Of a DNA stretch of 64,000 bases, positions 16,542-28,036 are shown piece after piece. The stretch comes from Bacteroidaceae bacterium (GTDB lineage Bacteria > Bacteroidota > Bacteroidia > Bacteroidales > Bacteroidaceae). Location of the stretch: assembly GCA_016291905.1 (NCBI GenBank), contig JAEEZS010000040.1, positions 24,764-88,763 on the forward strand. Direction: 5' to 3'. The notes under the pieces are model-generated. The model was not told the origin of the DNA, did not search any database, and saw nothing but the letters and a program-made list of their open reading frames with translations. Made by a program: the position numbers and the translations under genes. Position 1 is the stretch's first letter, and every line of letters begins with the position of its first letter.

Positions 16542-16604
16542 GCTTTTTTTAGCTTTTTTTATAAAAAAACGGCGCAGTTTCATTGTGGAATAAAAAAAAA
16601 GCAG

Positions 16605-16612
16605 TATCTTTG
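16605..16612 (+). promoter_or_regulatory. Promoter of the ribosomal supercluster
   Basis: TATCTTTG -7 box with TTG at 16583-16585, in an A-rich context. It lies 67 nt before rpsL and is the only clear promoter seen before the 18-kb run of ribosomal genes. Confidence 0.7.
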
Positions 16613-16679
16613 CACCCCAAAATGTAAAGACCGCACTGAAAGAAAACAATTTCAATTATATAACTTAAAATTTAAAACA

Positions 16680-17066
16680 ATGCCAACCATTCAGCAATTA
16701 GTGCGCAAGGGTCGCACGGTGCTCAAGGACAAGAGCAAAAGCCCCGCTTTGGACAGTTGTCCCCAGCGTCGTGGCGTTTGTGTCCGTGTGTACACCACTA
16801 CCCCCAAGAAGCCTAACTCGGCTATGCGTAAGGTCGCACGTGTGCGACTCACAAACCTCAAGGAAGTCAACAGCTACATCCCCGGTGAAGGTCACAACCT
16901 TCAGGAGCACAGCATCGTGCTTGTCCGTGGCGGACGTGTCAAGGACCTTCCTGGTGTCCGTTATCACATCGTTCGCGGTACCCTCGACACCGCTGGCGTC
17001 AGTGGACGTCTCCAGCGTCGCAGCAAGTACGGCGCCAAACGACCCAAAGCTGCAAAGAAAAAATAA
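16680..17066 (+). CDS. rpsL: 30S ribosomal protein S12
   Basis: 128 residues from ATG 16680 ([12 protein letters not shown]); the frame is open further upstream but that part crosses the promoter. Has the decoding-centre loop [14 protein letters not shown] and [15 protein letters not shown], with the lysines that are wild type for streptomycin sensitivity. Near-identical length to the family. First gene of the cluster. Confidence 0.97.
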   Translation: MPTIQQLVRKGRTVLKDKSKSPALDSCPQRRGVCVRVYTTTPKKPNSAMRKVARVRLTNLKEVNSYIPGEGHNLQEHSIVLVRGGRVKDLPGVRYHIVRGTLDTAGVSGRLQRRSKYGAKRPKAAKKK

Positions 17067-17145
17067 ACAACAAACCCAAGGTTGAGTAAACCAGTCCAGC
17101 GGGACCCGTTGAAGCGACCAGCCAAACAACAAGTTAAACAAAACA

Positions 17146-17622
17146 ATGAGAAAAGCAAAACCCAAGAAGCGGGTCATTCTTCCCGACCCCGTCTATGGTG
17201 ACGTCAAAGTCTCCAAGTTCGTCAATCACCTGATGTACGACGGCAAAAAGAACACATCCTACGAAATCTTCTACAACGCCCTCAACCTCGTCGGCACCAA
17301 GATGGCCGACAACGAGCTCAGCAGCCTTGAAATCTGGAAAAAAGCCCTCGACAATATCACCCCTCAGGTGGAGGTCAAGAGCCGCCGCATCGGTGGTGCC
17401 ACTTTCCAGGTGCCTACTGAGATTCGTCCCGACCGTAAAGAGAGCATCAGCATGAAGAATATGATCGGTTACGCTCGCAAGCGTGGCGGCAAGACTATGG
17501 CCGACAAGCTCGCAGCTGAGATCATGGATGCCTTCAACAACCAGGGCGGCGCCTTCAAGCGCAAGGAAGACATGCACCGTATGGCTGAGGCTAACCGTGC
17601 TTTCGCACACTTCCGCTTCTAA
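17146..17622 (+). CDS. rpsG: 30S ribosomal protein S7
   Basis: 158 residues ([19 protein letters not shown]). Binds the 3' major domain of 16S rRNA and initiates assembly of the 30S head. Conserved [11 protein letters not shown] and [10 protein letters not shown] segments are present. Located 79 nt after rpsL; the leader is A-rich without a Shine-Dalgarno site, usual for this phylum. Confidence 0.97.
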   Translation: MRKAKPKKRVILPDPVYGDVKVSKFVNHLMYDGKKNTSYEIFYNALNLVGTKMADNELSSLEIWKKALDNITPQVEVKSRRIGGATFQVPTEIRPDRKESISMKNMIGYARKRGGKTMADKLAAEIMDAFNNQGGAFKRKEDMHRMAEANRAFAHFRF

Positions 17623-17662
17623 GAAAATAGAACCTTAACCCACTATTGAGAGCAGAAAACCA

Positions 17663-19780
17663 ATGTCGCACCAGGACCTCCATCTGACACGTAATATCGG
17701 TATCATGGCACATATTGACGCCGGTAAGACGACTACGTCCGAGCGCATCCTCTACTATACGGGCCTGACCCACAAGATAGGCGAGGTGCACGACGGCGCT
17801 GCCACTATGGACTGGATGGAACAGGAACAGGAGCGCGGCATCACCATCACCTCTGCAGCTACCACCACACACTGGAACTGGAATGGCAATCAGTACAAGA
17901 TTAATTTGATTGACACTCCGGGACACGTCGATTTCACCGCCGAAGTAGAGCGCTCGTTGCGCGTGCTCGACGGCGCCGTCGCCACGTTCTGTGCCGTGGG
18001 CGGTGTCGAACCCCAGTCGGAGACTGTCTGGCGCCAGGCTGACAAGTACAACGTTCCCCGTATTGCCTACGTCAACAAGATGGACCGCAACGGAGCCGAC
18101 TACTTCAGCGTGCTCAGCCAGATACGTGACATCCTCCACGCCAATCCCTGCCCTGTGGTTATACCCATCGGAGCCGAAGTAAATTTCAAAGGCGTTGTGG
18201 ACCTCATCCGCATGAAAGCCATTTATTGGCACGACGAGACCTTAGGAGCTGACTATTCTGTGGAGGAGATTCCCGAAGGCATGAAAGCCGAGGCTCAGGA
18301 ATGGCGCGAAAAGCTTATCGACAATGTGGCTGAGTTCGACGACGAGGTGGCTATGAAGTACCTCGACGATCCCGCCTCGCTCACGGAGGAGGAAATTATC
18401 CGCTGCGCCCGCATCGGTACCCTCAAGATGGCTGTCGTTCCTATGGTCTGCGGCTCGTCGTTCAAAAACAAGGGCGTTCAGACACTTCTTGACTATGTTT
18501 GCGCCTTCCTGCCCTCACCCCTCGATAACGGCCACATCACGGGTACTAATCCCCGTACGGGCGCCGAGATAGCACGCACCCCCAGCGAGGACGACCACAC
18601 TGCTGCACTCGCATTCAAGATCGCCGTCGACCCTTACGTCGGACGGCTCATCTACTTCCGTGTCTATAGCGGTATCGTCAGCGCCGGCTCCTACGTCTAT
18701 AACCCCCGCTCGGGCAAGAAAGAGCGCGTGTCGCGTATCTTCCAGATGTTCAGCAACAAGCAGAATCCCGTCGATTTCATCTCTGCAGGTGATATCGGCG
18801 CTGCTGTGGGGTTAAAGGACGTCCGCACGGGCGACACTCTCTGCGACGAGGACGCTCCCATTGTGCTGGAATCAATGGACTTCCCTGAGCCCGTCATCGG
18901 TATTGCCGTCGAGCCCAAAAGCCAGAAAGATATTGACAAGCTCGCCAACGGACTTGCCAAGCTGGCTGAGGAAGACCCCACCTTTACCGTGCGTACCGAC
19001 GATCAGACTGGCCAGACCATTATCTCCGGTATGGGCGAACTCCACCTCGACATCCTGCTTGACCGTCTGCGTCGTGAGTTCAATGTGGAGTGCAACCAGG
19101 GTAAGCCCCAGGTTAGCTACAAGGAGGCGCTCACTCAGGAGGTTGAGCTTCGCGAGGTGTACAAGAAACAGTCGGGCGGTCGTGGTAAGTTTGCCGACAT
19201 TGTCGTCAAAGTGGGTCCCGTCGATGAGGATTGGACACAAGGTGGACTTCAGTTCATCAACGAAGTCAAGGGCGGTAATGTCCCCACCGAGTTCATCCCC
19301 TCCGTCGAAAAAGGATTCCAGACCGCCATGCGCAACGGTGTCCTCGGCGGATTCCCTATCGATTCTGTTAAGGTCACCCTGCTTGACGGCTCCTCGCATC
19401 CCGTGGACAGCGATCAGCTCTCCTTCGAAATCTGCGCCATGATGGCCTTCCGCAATGCTTGCCTCAAAGCCTCTCCCGTACTCCTCGAGCCGCTTATGCG
19501 CCTTGAAGTGGTTACGCCTGAGGAAAATATGGGCGACGTCATCGGTGACCTCAACAAGCGTCGTGGACAGGTGGAAGGCATGGAGAACAGCCGTTCCGGT
19601 GCTCGCGTCATCAAGGCCAAGGTCCCCCTTGCAGAGATGTTCGGTTACGTGACGGCGTTGCGTAACATCACCAGCGGACGTGCTACAAGCACCATGACCT
19701 ACGACCACCACGAGCCTGTCAACAAACCCATAGCCAAACAAGTTTTGGAAAGCATGGGAGGCCGTGTGGAGCTATTATAA
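17663..19780 (+). CDS. fusA: Elongation factor G
   Basis: 705 residues. GTPase motifs: [19 protein letters not shown] (P-loop, near residue 17), [15 protein letters not shown] (G3), [10 protein letters not shown] (G4). Domains II-V follow, with a conserved GMGELHLDI and the domain IV segment [11 protein letters not shown]. It catalyses ribosomal translocation. In many bacteria tuf follows fusA; here rpsJ follows after 118 nt and no tuf gene is present. Confidence 0.97.
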   Translation: MSHQDLHLTRNIGIMAHIDAGKTTTSERILYYTGLTHKIGEVHDGAATMDWMEQEQERGITITSAATTTHWNWNGNQYKINLIDTPGHVDFTAEVERSLRVLDGAVATFCAVGGVEPQSETVWRQADKYNVPRIAYVNKMDRNGADYFSVLSQIRDILHANPCPVVIPIGAEVNFKGVVDLIRMKAIYWHDETLGADYSVEEIPEGMKAEAQEWREKLIDNVAEFDDEVAMKYLDDPASLTEEEIIRCARIGTLKMAVVPMVCGSSFKNKGVQTLLDYVCAFLPSPLDNGHITGTNPRTGAEIARTPSEDDHTAALAFKIAVDPYVGRLIYFRVYSGIVSAGSYVYNPRSGKKERVSRIFQMFSNKQNPVDFISAGDIGAAVGLKDVRTGDTLCDEDAPIVLESMDFPEPVIGIAVEPKSQKDIDKLANGLAKLAEEDPTFTVRTDDQTGQTIISGMGELHLDILLDRLRREFNVECNQGKPQVSYKEALTQEVELREVYKKQSGGRGKFADIVVKVGPVDEDWTQGGLQFINEVKGGNVPTEFIPSVEKGFQTAMRNGVLGGFPIDSVKVTLLDGSSHPVDSDQLSFEICAMMAFRNACLKASPVLLEPLMRLEVVTPEENMGDVIGDLNKRRGQVEGMENSRSGARVIKAKVPLAEMFGYVTALRNITSGRATSTMTYDHHEPVNKPIAKQVLESMGGRVELL

Positions 19781-19898
19781 TAATAAGGTAAGGAAATGGT
19801 AGTGGTAAGGAAACAGAGAAAAGTAACGGCAGCCCGTTAGCGAATGACTCTTAACGAGCCGCCCAATGTTTAATAAATTAACAAAGTAACAAAAAAGT

Positions 19899-20204
19899 AT
19901 GAGTCAAAAAATTAGAATCAAACTGAAGTCTTACGACCACAACCTCGTCGACAAGAGCGCCGAGAAGATTGTCAAGACTGTCAAGAGCACAGGTGCAACC
20001 GTCAGCGGCCCTATCCCCCTGCCCACGCACAAGCGCATCTACACCGTCAACCGCTCGACCTTCGTTAACAAGAAGGCCCGTGAGCAGTTCCAGCTCGCCA
20101 GCTACAAGCGACTGATTGACATCTACGGCTCAACCGCCAAGACCGTTGACGCCCTGATGAAGCTCGAACTCCCCTCGGGTGTGGAAGTTGAGATCAAAGT
20201 CTGA
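19899..20204 (+). CDS. rpsJ: 30S ribosomal protein S10
   Basis: 101 residues ([18 protein letters not shown]). Head protein of the 30S subunit and, in other bacteria, the NusE antitermination partner. Conserved [20 protein letters not shown] loop region is present. First gene of the S10 block. Confidence 0.97.
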   Translation: MSQKIRIKLKSYDHNLVDKSAEKIVKTVKSTGATVSGPIPLPTHKRIYTVNRSTFVNKKAREQFQLASYKRLIDIYGSTAKTVDALMKLELPSGVEVEIKV

Positions 20205-20255
20205 TGAAGTTACAGAGAGAAAACAATTAGTGTTTAATTAAATTATCAAAGTGAA

Positions 20256-20873
20256 ATGCCAGGATTATTAGGAAAAAAAATCGGAATGACATCCGTTTTC
20301 GATGCCGCTGGAAAGAATGTTCCATGCACCGTTATCGAAGTAGGTCCTTGCTGCGTTACACAGATTAAGAGTGTCGAGAAAGACGGTTACGCTGCCGTTC
20401 AGGTTGGTTTCGAAGAAGCCAAGGAGAAGAACACCAGCGCTCCTCTGATGGGACACTTCAAGAAAGCAGGTGTAACCCCCAAGAGACACTTGGCCGAGTT
20501 CAAGGATTTTGAAAAAGAGTACAACCTGGGTGACGTCATCACCGTCGACCTGTTCAGTGACAGCGCTTTTGTCAATGTCATTGGCACATCGAAGGGTAAG
20601 GGCTACCAGGGCGTAGTGAAAAGACATGGCTTCGGCGGTGTCGGTCAGACCACACACGGTCAGCACAACCGTCAGCGCAAGCCAGGTTCCATTGGCGCAT
20701 GTTCCTACCCCGCAAAGGTGTTCAAAGGAATGCGTATGGCTGGTCAGATGGGTAACGAACGCGTTACCGTCGCCAACTTGCAGGTTCTGAAGGTTATCCC
20801 CGAGCAGAACGTCCTCGTTATTAAGGGCTCTGTTCCCGGATACAATGGTTCAATCGTAATTGTTGAGAAATAA
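20256..20873 (+). CDS. rplC: 50S ribosomal protein L3
   Basis: 205 residues ([16 protein letters not shown]). Contains [17 protein letters not shown] and the [19 protein letters not shown] extension that reaches toward the peptidyl-transferase centre. Its stop overlaps the rplD start by one base (TAATG), indicating coupled translation. Confidence 0.97.
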   Translation: MPGLLGKKIGMTSVFDAAGKNVPCTVIEVGPCCVTQIKSVEKDGYAAVQVGFEEAKEKNTSAPLMGHFKKAGVTPKRHLAEFKDFEKEYNLGDVITVDLFSDSAFVNVIGTSKGKGYQGVVKRHGFGGVGQTTHGQHNRQRKPGSIGACSYPAKVFKGMRMAGQMGNERVTVANLQVLKVIPEQNVLVIKGSVPGYNGSIVIVEK

Positions 20874-21514
20874 TGGAAGTCAGTGTTTATAACATTAAGG
20901 GAGAAGACACCGGTAAGAAAGTCGTTCTGAGCGACGCTGTCTTCGGGATTGAACCCAACGACCACGCTATCTGGTTGGACGTGAAGCAAATTATGGCCAA
21001 CAAGCGTCAGGGCACCCACAAATCAAAGCAGAGAAGTGAAATTGCAGGCTCCACGAAGAAGCTTGGTCGTCAGAAAGGTGGCGGCGGTGCTCGTCGTGGC
21101 GATATCAAGTCTCCCGTCCTTGTCGGCGGCGGACGTGTGTTCGGTCCAGTGCCTCGCGATTATGGTTTCAAACTGAATAAGAAGGTCAAGCAGCTTGCTC
21201 GCCGCTCAGCCCTCTCCTACAAGGTTAAGGAAGGCGCACTCATGGTAGTCGAAGACTTCAATTTTGAGGCCCCGAAGACTAAGCAGTTCGTCGAAATCAC
21301 AAAGAATCTGAAAGTTTCTGACAAAAAGTCACTTTTCGTTTTGCCGGAATCCAATTATAACGTGTATCTGTCGGCTCGTAACCTCCAGCGCAACGAACTC
21401 GCTATCGCCTCTGACATCAACACCTATCAGGTGCTCAATGCCGATGTCATGGTCGTCACTGAGAATGCGCTGAGTGTTATCGAAGGAGTATTAACCAATA
21501 AAGTAGAGGCATAA
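20873..21514 (+). CDS. rplD: 50S ribosomal protein L4
   Basis: 213 residues. The exit-tunnel loop region is recognisable ([34 protein letters not shown]). L4 lines the peptide exit tunnel and in some bacteria represses its own operon. The start overlaps the rplC stop by one base. Confidence 0.96.
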   Translation: MEVSVYNIKGEDTGKKVVLSDAVFGIEPNDHAIWLDVKQIMANKRQGTHKSKQRSEIAGSTKKLGRQKGGGGARRGDIKSPVLVGGGRVFGPVPRDYGFKLNKKVKQLARRSALSYKVKEGALMVVEDFNFEAPKTKQFVEITKNLKVSDKKSLFVLPESNYNVYLSARNLQRNELAIASDINTYQVLNADVMVVTENALSVIEGVLTNKVEA

Positions 21515-21518
21515 GACT

Positions 21519-21809
21519 ATGAGTATTATCGTGAAACCTCTGGTGACAGAGAAAATGACTTCGATCTCCGAGAAGTCTAGCCGTTATGGCTTTATTGTAT
21601 CTCCCAAGGCTAACAAGGTTGAGATTAAGAAAGAAATAGAGAGCACGTACAACGTGACTGTCGTCAGCGTCAATACCATCAACTACGCTGGCAAGAATAC
21701 GTCACGCTATACGAAGAAAGGCTTCGTCCAGGGACGCAAGAACGCCTTCAAGAAAGCTATCGTAACCCTGAAGGATGGCGACACAATTGATTTTTATAGC
21801 AACATCTAA
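21519..21809 (+). CDS. rplW: 50S ribosomal protein L23
   Basis: 96 residues ([18 protein letters not shown]). Located at the tunnel exit, docking site for trigger factor and SRP. TEKMT and the [19 protein letters not shown] loop are typical. Four nt after rplD. Confidence 0.96.
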   Translation: MSIIVKPLVTEKMTSISEKSSRYGFIVSPKANKVEIKKEIESTYNVTVVSVNTINYAGKNTSRYTKKGFVQGRKNAFKKAIVTLKDGDTIDFYSNI

Positions 21810-21814
21810 AAGAA

Positions 21815-22645
21815 ATGGCAGTACGTACATTTAAGCCCACAACCCCTGGGCAGAGGCATAAGACTATTGGCACCTTCGAAGAGATTACTGCATCGGTGCC
21901 AGAGAAAACTCTCGTTTGTGGCAAGCGCTCAACCGGTGGTCGCAACAACACTGGTAAGATGACCATGCGTTACATGGGTGGCGGACACAAGAAGAAGTAT
22001 CGTTTCATCGACTTCAAGAGAGAGAAAGACGGCATTCCCGCCACAGTGAAGACTATCGAGTACGACCCCAACCGCTCGGCCCGTATCGCTCTTCTGTTCT
22101 ACGCTGATGGTGAGAAGAGGTATATCATTGCACCTAACGGTCTGCAAGTCGGTATGACCATTCTTTCAGGTGAGAACGTTGCCCCTGAAATCGGCAATAC
22201 TCTTCCCTTGAAGAACATCCCCGTCGGTACGGTTATTCACAACATCGAACTTCGCCCTGGACAGGGTGCTGTTCTCGTTCGTTCCGCTGGCAACTTCGCA
22301 CAGTTGGCTTCCCGTGAGGGCAACTACTGTGTTATCAAGCTGCCTTCGGGAGAGCTTCGTAAGATTTTTGGTGACTGCAAAGCCACTATCGGCAGTGTCG
22401 GCAATTCCGATCACGGTCTGGAAAGCTCTGGTAAGGCTGGTCGTTCACGCTGGCAGGGTCGTCGCCCCCACAACCGTGGCGTCGTTATGAACCCCGTCGA
22501 TCACCCAATGGGTGGTGGTGAAGGTCGCGCATCTGGTGGTCATCCGCGTTCACGTAAGGGACTCTATGCAAAGGGTCTGAAGACAAGAGCTCCCAAGAAG
22601 CATTCGTCGAAGTATATCATTGAGAGAGCCAATAAGAAGAAGTAA
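21815..22645 (+). CDS. rplB: 50S ribosomal protein L2
   Basis: 276 residues. Core 23S rRNA binder near the peptidyl-transferase centre. Conserved [19 protein letters not shown] and the C-terminal [15 protein letters not shown] loop, including the histidine implicated in peptidyl transfer, are intact. Confidence 0.97.
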   Translation: MAVRTFKPTTPGQRHKTIGTFEEITASVPEKTLVCGKRSTGGRNNTGKMTMRYMGGGHKKKYRFIDFKREKDGIPATVKTIEYDPNRSARIALLFYADGEKRYIIAPNGLQVGMTILSGENVAPEIGNTLPLKNIPVGTVIHNIELRPGQGAVLVRSAGNFAQLASREGNYCVIKLPSGELRKIFGDCKATIGSVGNSDHGLESSGKAGRSRWQGRRPHNRGVVMNPVDHPMGGGEGRASGGHPRSRKGLYAKGLKTRAPKKHSSKYIIERANKKK

Positions 22646-22667
22646 AAACTTTTAACCCGAGTAAATT

Positions 22668-22937
22668 ATGAGTCGTTCATTAAAAAAAGGTCCGTATATC
22701 AACGTTTCACTCGAGAATAAGGTTCTCGCAATGAATGAAAGCGGCAAGAAGTCCGTCGTCAAGACTTGGGCTCGTGCATCCGTCATCTCCCCCGACTTCG
22801 TGGGACATACGATTGCCGTTCACAACGGAAAGAATTTCATTCCTGTTTATGTTACAGAGAATATGGTTGGTCACAAACTGGGCGAATTTGCTCCCACGCG
22901 TACCTTCCGTGGTCATGCCGGTAACCGCAAGAAGTAA
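22668..22937 (+). CDS. rpsS: 30S ribosomal protein S19
   Basis: 89 residues ([19 protein letters not shown]). Head protein that partners S13. Ends with [16 protein letters not shown] as expected. Confidence 0.97.
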   Translation: MSRSLKKGPYINVSLENKVLAMNESGKKSVVKTWARASVISPDFVGHTIAVHNGKNFIPVYVTENMVGHKLGEFAPTRTFRGHAGNRKK

Positions 22938-22972
22938 GCAGGGTATTAATAGACAATAAAAAACAGAAAATA

Positions 22973-23383
22973 ATGGGAAAAAGAAAAAAATTAGCCGCCG
23001 ATAAGCGGAAAGAAGCCCTTAAGACCCAGTATTTTGCGAAGCTGAATGACGTTCCTTCGTCTCCCCGTAAGATGCGCCTCGTCTGTGACATGATTCGTGG
23101 CATGGAGGTGAATCGTGCGCTTGGTACCCTGAAGTTCTCCACCAAAGCCGCTGCTGCCGATGTTGAGAAACTGCTTCGTTCCGCTATCGCCAACTGGGAA
23201 CAGAAAAACGAACGTAAAGCCGAGGCCGGCGAACTGTTCGTTACGACGATCTATGTGGATGGGGGAGCCACCCTCAAGCGTATGCGCCCCGCTCCTCAGG
23301 GTCGTGGATACCGTATTCGCAAGCGTTCAAATCATGTGACTTTGTTCGTGGATACCAAAAGTACTAATGAAAATCAAGACTAA
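22973..23383 (+). CDS. rplV: 50S ribosomal protein L22
   Basis: 136 residues. Has the tunnel-facing hairpin ([20 protein letters not shown]). N-terminal about 15 residues ([17 protein letters not shown]) and the acidic tail TKSTNENQD are lineage-type extensions to the compact core. Confidence 0.96.
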   Translation: MGKRKKLAADKRKEALKTQYFAKLNDVPSSPRKMRLVCDMIRGMEVNRALGTLKFSTKAAAADVEKLLRSAIANWEQKNERKAEAGELFVTTIYVDGGATLKRMRPAPQGRGYRIRKRSNHVTLFVDTKSTNENQD

Positions 23384-23386
23384 GAA

Positions 23387-24109
23387 ATGGGACAGAAGAT
23401 AAATCCAATTAGCAACCGTTTAGGAATCATCAGAGGTTGGGATTCGAGTTGGTACGGACAGTATAGCGATCGTTTGGTAGAGGATACCAAGATTCGTGAA
23501 TACCTGAACGAGCGTCTGGCAAAGGCTAGCGTCTCTAAGATTGTCATTGAACGCACATTGAAACTGGTGACCATCACCGTTTGCACTGCCCGTCCGGGTC
23601 TTGTTATCGGTAAAGGTGGTCAGGATGTTGAGAAACTGAAAGAGGAGTTGAAGAAGATTACCGACAAGGACATCCAGATCAACATCTTCGAGATTAAGAA
23701 ACCTGAGCTTGATGCTACTATTGTTGCAACGAACATCGCCCGTCAGCTTGAAGGTAAGATTGCCTATCGTCGCGCCATTAAGATGGCTATTGCCAATACC
23801 ATGCGCATGGGTGCCGAGGGTATCAAGATTCAGATTTCGGGTCGTCTCAACGGCGCAGAAATTGCCCGTTCCGAGATGTATAAGGAAGGACGTACCCCGC
23901 TTCACACCTTCCGCGCCGATATCGATTATTGTCAATCAACGGCTGTCACGAAGGTCGGTGCCCTTGGCGTGAAGGTATGGATTTGCCGCGGCGAAGTGTA
24001 TGAGAAGAGAGATCTTGCTCCTAACTTCTCTCAGCCTAAGGACAGTGGTCGTCCTACTGGTGGCGGTGCTCCTCGCAAGTTTAACAAGAAGAGAAATAGC
24101 AATCGTTAA
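23387..24109 (+). CDS. rpsC: 30S ribosomal protein S3
   Basis: 240 residues ([19 protein letters not shown]). KH domain motif [16 protein letters not shown] near residue 70 and the C-terminal domain [13 protein letters not shown]. Lines the mRNA entry channel. Three nt after rplV. Confidence 0.97.
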   Translation: MGQKINPISNRLGIIRGWDSSWYGQYSDRLVEDTKIREYLNERLAKASVSKIVIERTLKLVTITVCTARPGLVIGKGGQDVEKLKEELKKITDKDIQINIFEIKKPELDATIVATNIARQLEGKIAYRRAIKMAIANTMRMGAEGIKIQISGRLNGAEIARSEMYKEGRTPLHTFRADIDYCQSTAVTKVGALGVKVWICRGEVYEKRDLAPNFSQPKDSGRPTGGGAPRKFNKKRNSNR

Positions 24110-24123
24110 ATCCACGAAAGATT

Positions 24124-24552
24124 ATGTTACAACCGAAAAGAACAAAATACAGAAGAATGCAGCACCGCGCGCAGAAGAACAATGCGCAACGCGGCAACCA
24201 GCTTGCATTCGGTTCCTTTGGCATCAAGGCCATGGATACCATTTGGATTACCGGTCACCAGCTTGAGGCTGCTCGTGTCGCCGTGACACGTTACATGCAG
24301 CGTCAGGGTCAGCTCTGGATTCGCGTATTCCCCGACAAGTCTTTCACCAAGAAGCCCGCTGACGTGCGTATGGGTAAAGGTAAAGGTGCTGTCGAAGGCT
24401 ATGTCGCTCCTGTGACCCCTGGTCGTATGTTGATTGAGATTGATGGTGTTCCCTTCGCTGTGGCTAAGGAGGCTCTTCGCCTCGGTGCCCAGAAGCTGCC
24501 CATCAAGACAAAGTTTGTGGTACGTCGTGACTATGACTTCTCCAAGGAATAA
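24124..24552 (+). CDS. rplP: 50S ribosomal protein L16
   Basis: 142 residues ([15 protein letters not shown]). Contains [20 protein letters not shown], the conserved loop beside the A-site tRNA. Located 14 nt after rpsC. Confidence 0.97.
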   Translation: MLQPKRTKYRRMQHRAQKNNAQRGNQLAFGSFGIKAMDTIWITGHQLEAARVAVTRYMQRQGQLWIRVFPDKSFTKKPADVRMGKGKGAVEGYVAPVTPGRMLIEIDGVPFAVAKEALRLGAQKLPIKTKFVVRRDYDFSKE

Positions 24553-24590
24553 TACGACAAAATAAGTATGAACCTGAAAAAAGCAGTATT

Positions 24591-24788
24591 ATGAAAATTG
24601 CAGAAGTAAGAGAATTGTCAACGAACGAGTTAGTTGAGCGTCTCGATACCGAGCGTGCCAACTATAAGAATATGGTGTTGAACCATGCTATCTCTCCGCT
24701 GGAGAATCCCTCTCAGATTAAGAAACTGCGCAGGGATATTGCGAGGATGATGACTGAGTTGCGTCAGAGAGAGCTTAACAACAAATAA
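24591..24788 (+). CDS. rpmC: 50S ribosomal protein L29
   Basis: 65 residues, two helices (VRELSTNELVERLDTER; NPSQIKKLRRDIARMMTEL). Sits at the tunnel exit next to L23. Confidence 0.95.
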   Translation: MKIAEVRELSTNELVERLDTERANYKNMVLNHAISPLENPSQIKKLRRDIARMMTELRQRELNNK

Positions 24789-24800
24789 AACACGGTCCTC

Positions 24801-25058
24801 ATGGAAGTTAGAAATTTAAGAAAAGAAAGAGTGGGCGTCGTCGTCAGCGACAAGATGGACAAGACCATCACCGTTGCCGCCAAGTATAAGGAAAGACACC
24901 CAATTTATGGTAAGTTTGTCACCAAGACAAAAAAATACCATGCACATGATGAAAAGAATGAGTGCGAAATCGGTGACACCGTGCGCATCATGGAGACTCG
25001 TCCTCTGAGCAAGACGAAGAGATGGAGAGTAGTAGAAATCGTTGAAAAGGCTAAGTAA
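24801..25058 (+). CDS. rpsQ: 30S ribosomal protein S17
   Basis: 85 residues. OB-fold rRNA binder; [15 protein letters not shown] and [20 protein letters not shown] are the family signatures. Twelve nt after rpmC. Confidence 0.96.
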   Translation: MEVRNLRKERVGVVVSDKMDKTITVAAKYKERHPIYGKFVTKTKKYHAHDEKNECEIGDTVRIMETRPLSKTKRWRVVEIVEKAK

Positions 25059-25060
25059 TT

Positions 25061-25426
25061 ATGGTACAGGTTGAATCAAGACTTACAGTGTGTGATAACA
25101 GTGGAGCTAAAGAGGCTCTCTGCATCCGTGTGCTTGGCGGAACGAAACGTCGCTATGCTTCCGTCGGTGATATCATCGTCGTTTCCGTGAAGGATGTCCT
25201 TCCGTCCAGCGAATTGAAGAAAGGTACCGTGTCGAAGGCTCTCATTGTCCGTACCAAGAAAGAGATTCGTCGTGCTGACGGCTCCTATATTCGTTTTGAT
25301 GACAATGCATGCGTCCTCCTGACCAATACAGGCGAACTTCGTGCTAGTCGTATTTTTGGCCCTGTTGCCCGTGAGCTCCGTGCCGTCAACATGAAGGTCG
25401 TTTCACTGGCTCCCGAGGTTCTTTAA
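25061..25426 (+). CDS. rplN: 50S ribosomal protein L14
   Basis: 121 residues ([19 protein letters not shown]). Subunit-interface protein and RsfS partner; [11 protein letters not shown] is the conserved C-terminal signature. Two nt after rpsQ. Confidence 0.97.
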   Translation: MVQVESRLTVCDNSGAKEALCIRVLGGTKRRYASVGDIIVVSVKDVLPSSELKKGTVSKALIVRTKKEIRRADGSYIRFDDNACVLLTNTGELRASRIFGPVARELRAVNMKVVSLAPEVL

Positions 25427-25448
25427 CCAATTAAAGCGTAACAGCAAT

Positions 25449-25769
25449 ATGAGTAAGTTACATATTAAGAAAGGTGACATGGTCTATGTCAACGCCGGTG
25501 AAGACAAAGGCAAGACGGGTCGTGTCTTGAAAGTAGATATTGAGAAACAGCGTGCCATCGTCGAGGGCGTCAACATGATGTCCAAGAGCGCCAAGCCCAG
25601 TGCCAAGCACCCTCAGGGCGGCATTGTGAAGCAGGAAGCTCCCATCCACATTTCCAATCTGAATGTGTTGGATCCTAAGACGAACAAGCCCACCCGCATT
25701 GGTCGTCGCATGGGCGAGAATGGTAAGTTGGTTCGTTATTCTAAATCATCAGGAGAGGAGATCAAGTAA
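25449..25769 (+). CDS. rplX: 50S ribosomal protein L24
   Basis: 106 residues with a KOW motif ([20 protein letters not shown]). Assembly initiator at the tunnel exit. Its stop overlaps the rplE start by one base (TAATG). Confidence 0.96.
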   Translation: MSKLHIKKGDMVYVNAGEDKGKTGRVLKVDIEKQRAIVEGVNMMSKSAKPSAKHPQGGIVKQEAPIHISNLNVLDPKTNKPTRIGRRMGENGKLVRYSKSSGEEIK

Positions 25770-26326
25770 TGGCAAATACAGCAAGTCTTAAGAAAGAATA
25801 TGCCGAGCGCATTGCTCCGGCTTTGATGAAGAAGTTCCAGTACTCTTCACCTATGCAGGTTCCAGTACTGAAGAAGATCGTCGTCAACGAAGGTCTGGGT
25901 ATGGCTACTCAGGACAAGAAGATCATCGACGTGGCTATTGCTGAGCTTACGGCTATTACTGGCCAGAAAGCAGTTGCTACGGTGTCCAAGAAGGATATCG
26001 CCAGCTTCAAGCTTCGTAAGAAGATGCCCGTGGGCGTGATGGTGACATTGCGTCGCGAGCGTATGTATGAGTTCCTGGAGCGCCTCGTGCGCGTGGCTTT
26101 GCCCCGCATCCGCGACTTCAAGGGCATCGAGAGCAAGTTCGATGGTCAGGGCAACTATTCCCTGGGCATTCAGGAGCAGATTATCTTCCCTGAAATCAAC
26201 ATCGACAGCATCACTCGCATCCTTGGCATGAACATCACGTTCGTCACCACCGCCAAGACAGACGAGGAAGGCTATGCCCTCCTGAAGGAGTTTGGTTTAC
26301 CGTTCAAAAACGCTAAAAACGATTAA
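25769..26326 (+). CDS. rplE: 50S ribosomal protein L5
   Basis: 185 residues. Binds 5S rRNA and forms the B1b bridge. Conserved [13 protein letters not shown] and [13 protein letters not shown] are seen. The start overlaps the rplX stop. Confidence 0.97.
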   Translation: MANTASLKKEYAERIAPALMKKFQYSSPMQVPVLKKIVVNEGLGMATQDKKIIDVAIAELTAITGQKAVATVSKKDIASFKLRKKMPVGVMVTLRRERMYEFLERLVRVALPRIRDFKGIESKFDGQGNYSLGIQEQIIFPEINIDSITRILGMNITFVTTAKTDEEGYALLKEFGLPFKNAKND

Positions 26327-26329
26327 GAT

Positions 26330-26629
26330 ATGGCAAAGCAGTCAATGGTAGCACGCGAAGTGAAACGTGCAAAGATGGTCGCTCAGTATGCAGAGAAGCG
26401 TGCCGCGCTGAAGGAGATTGTCCGTAAGGGTGATCCCGCCGAGGCTTACGAAGCAGCCCGCAAACTCCAGAGCATTCCTAAGAACGCCAATCCTATCCGT
26501 TTGCACAACCGCTGCAAGCTGACGGGGCGTCCCAAAGGCTACATCCGCGAGTTTGGCCTTTCACGTATTCAGTTCCGTGAGATGGCTTCCAAGGGTCTCA
26601 TCCCCGGTGTGAAGAAGGCCAGCTGGTAA
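26330..26629 (+). CDS. rpsN: 30S ribosomal protein S14, zinc-free type
   Basis: 99 residues ([16 protein letters not shown]). The long form of S14; the central part reads [20 protein letters not shown] with one cysteine only, so the CxxC pairs of the short zinc-binding form are missing. Three nt after rplE. Confidence 0.96.
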   Translation: MAKQSMVAREVKRAKMVAQYAEKRAALKEIVRKGDPAEAYEAARKLQSIPKNANPIRLHNRCKLTGRPKGYIREFGLSRIQFREMASKGLIPGVKKASW

Positions 26630-26694
26630 GAAATTAGTGAGTGTTATTTTAAATATTGTCAGGAGAGTCCTGATTAATTTAATCAAAAAAAATT

Positions 26695-27090
26695 ATGACA
26701 GATCCAATTGCTGATTATCTGACGAGGTTGAGAAACGCAATCGGTGCCAAGCACAGAGTTGTGGAGATTCCTGCCTCAAATCTCAAGAAGGAAATCACGA
26801 AGATCCTTTTTGAGAAAGGTTACATTTTGAACTACAAGTTTGTTGAGGATGGCCCTCAGGGAACTATCAAGGTGGCTTTGAAGTACGATGCTGCCACCAA
26901 GGAGAGTGCCATCAAGAAGTTGATTAGAGTATCTTCACCCGGTTTGCGTCAGTACACCGGCTATAAAGATATGCCGAGAGTGATTAATGGATTGGGTATC
27001 GCTATCTTATCCACGTCCAAGGGTGTTATGACCGACAAGGAAGCCGCCGCTCAGAAGATTGGTGGCGAAGTCCTTTGCTACGTCTATTAA
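26695..27090 (+). CDS. rpsH: 30S ribosomal protein S8
   Basis: 131 residues (MTDPIADYLTRLRNAIGAKH). Central-domain 16S rRNA binder; in E. coli it also represses the spc operon. The C-terminal STSKGVMTDKEAA signature is present. Separated from rpsN by a 65-nt gap, one of the larger gaps in the cluster. Confidence 0.97.
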   Translation: MTDPIADYLTRLRNAIGAKHRVVEIPASNLKKEITKILFEKGYILNYKFVEDGPQGTIKVALKYDAATKESAIKKLIRVSSPGLRQYTGYKDMPRVINGLGIAILSTSKGVMTDKEAAAQKIGGEVLCYVY

Positions 27091-27107
27091 TATAGGGAGG
27101 ATTTGCT

Positions 27108-27665
27108 ATGTCAAGAATTGGAAAATTACCTATCACGATTCCTGCAGGCGTTAACGTGACCATCAGCGATGACAACGTTATCACCGTCAAGGGCCCCAAA
27201 GGTGAACTTACCCAGAAAGTAGATCCCAGCATCACCGTCAAGATGGAGAATGGTGAAATCCAGGTCTCCCGCAGCAGTGACGAGAAGCAGGAGCGTGCCT
27301 TCCACGGCCTCTATCGCGCCCTTATCAACAACATGGTTGTTGGCGTATCCGAAGGATATAAGAAAGAACTCGAACTGGTTGGTGTCGGCTACCGCGTGTC
27401 CAACACTGGCAATGTCATGGAGTTCGCTCTTGGTTACACACATCCCATCTTTGTCGTTCTTCCTCCCGAAATGAAGGTTGAGACGAAGACCGAGCGCAAC
27501 AAGAATCCCCAGATTATCCTGGAGTCATGCGACAAGCAGCTGCTCGGCATGGTATGTGCAAAGATCCGTTCGTTCCGTAAGCCTGAACCTTACAAGGGCA
27601 AGGGTGTTTTGTTCAAGGGTGAGGTTGTACGCCGCAAGTCCGGCAAGTCTGCCAGTGCCAAGTAA
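27108..27665 (+). CDS. rplF: 50S ribosomal protein L6
   Basis: 185 residues (MSRIGKLPITIPAGVN). Two related domains; the C-terminal signature RSFRKPEPYKGKGVLF is present. Located near the factor-binding site. Confidence 0.97.
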   Translation: MSRIGKLPITIPAGVNVTISDDNVITVKGPKGELTQKVDPSITVKMENGEIQVSRSSDEKQERAFHGLYRALINNMVVGVSEGYKKELELVGVGYRVSNTGNVMEFALGYTHPIFVVLPPEMKVETKTERNKNPQIILESCDKQLLGMVCAKIRSFRKPEPYKGKGVLFKGEVVRRKSGKSASAK

Positions 27666-27688
27666 TTAATCATTAAATTATAGGAACT

Positions 27689-28030
27689 ATGGTAACGAAA
27701 CAAGAAAGACGAACCAAGATCAAATATAGAGTACGCAATAAGATCTCCGGTACCCCCGAGCGTCCGCGTATGACTGTGTTCAGAAGTAACAAGCAGATTT
27801 ACGTTCAGCTGATTGAAGATGTCAATGGCCGTACCCTTGCTGCCGCTTCGTCCCTCGGGCTTGAGACTATGCCCAAGAAGGAGCAAGCTGCCAAGGTGGG
27901 TGAGCTGATTGCCCAGAAGGCGCAGGAAGCCGGCATCCAGACCGTTGTTTTCGACAGGAACGGCTATCTGTATCACGGGAGAGTAAAAGAGTTGGCAGAT
28001 GCTGCACGTAAAGGTGGACTTAAATTTTAA
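27689..28030 (+). CDS. rplR: 50S ribosomal protein L18
   Basis: 113 residues. 5S rRNA-binding protein; [18 protein letters not shown] and the C-terminal [20 protein letters not shown] are typical. Confidence 0.96.
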   Translation: MVTKQERRTKIKYRVRNKISGTPERPRMTVFRSNKQIYVQLIEDVNGRTLAAASSLGLETMPKKEQAAKVGELIAQKAQEAGIQTVVFDRNGYLYHGRVKELADAARKGGLKF

Positions 28031-28036
28031 TCAATC

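Noticed and set aside
19781..19898. A tuf gene or tRNA between fusA and rpsJ
   Set aside because: Only 118 nt are present and no cloverleaf or frame fits.
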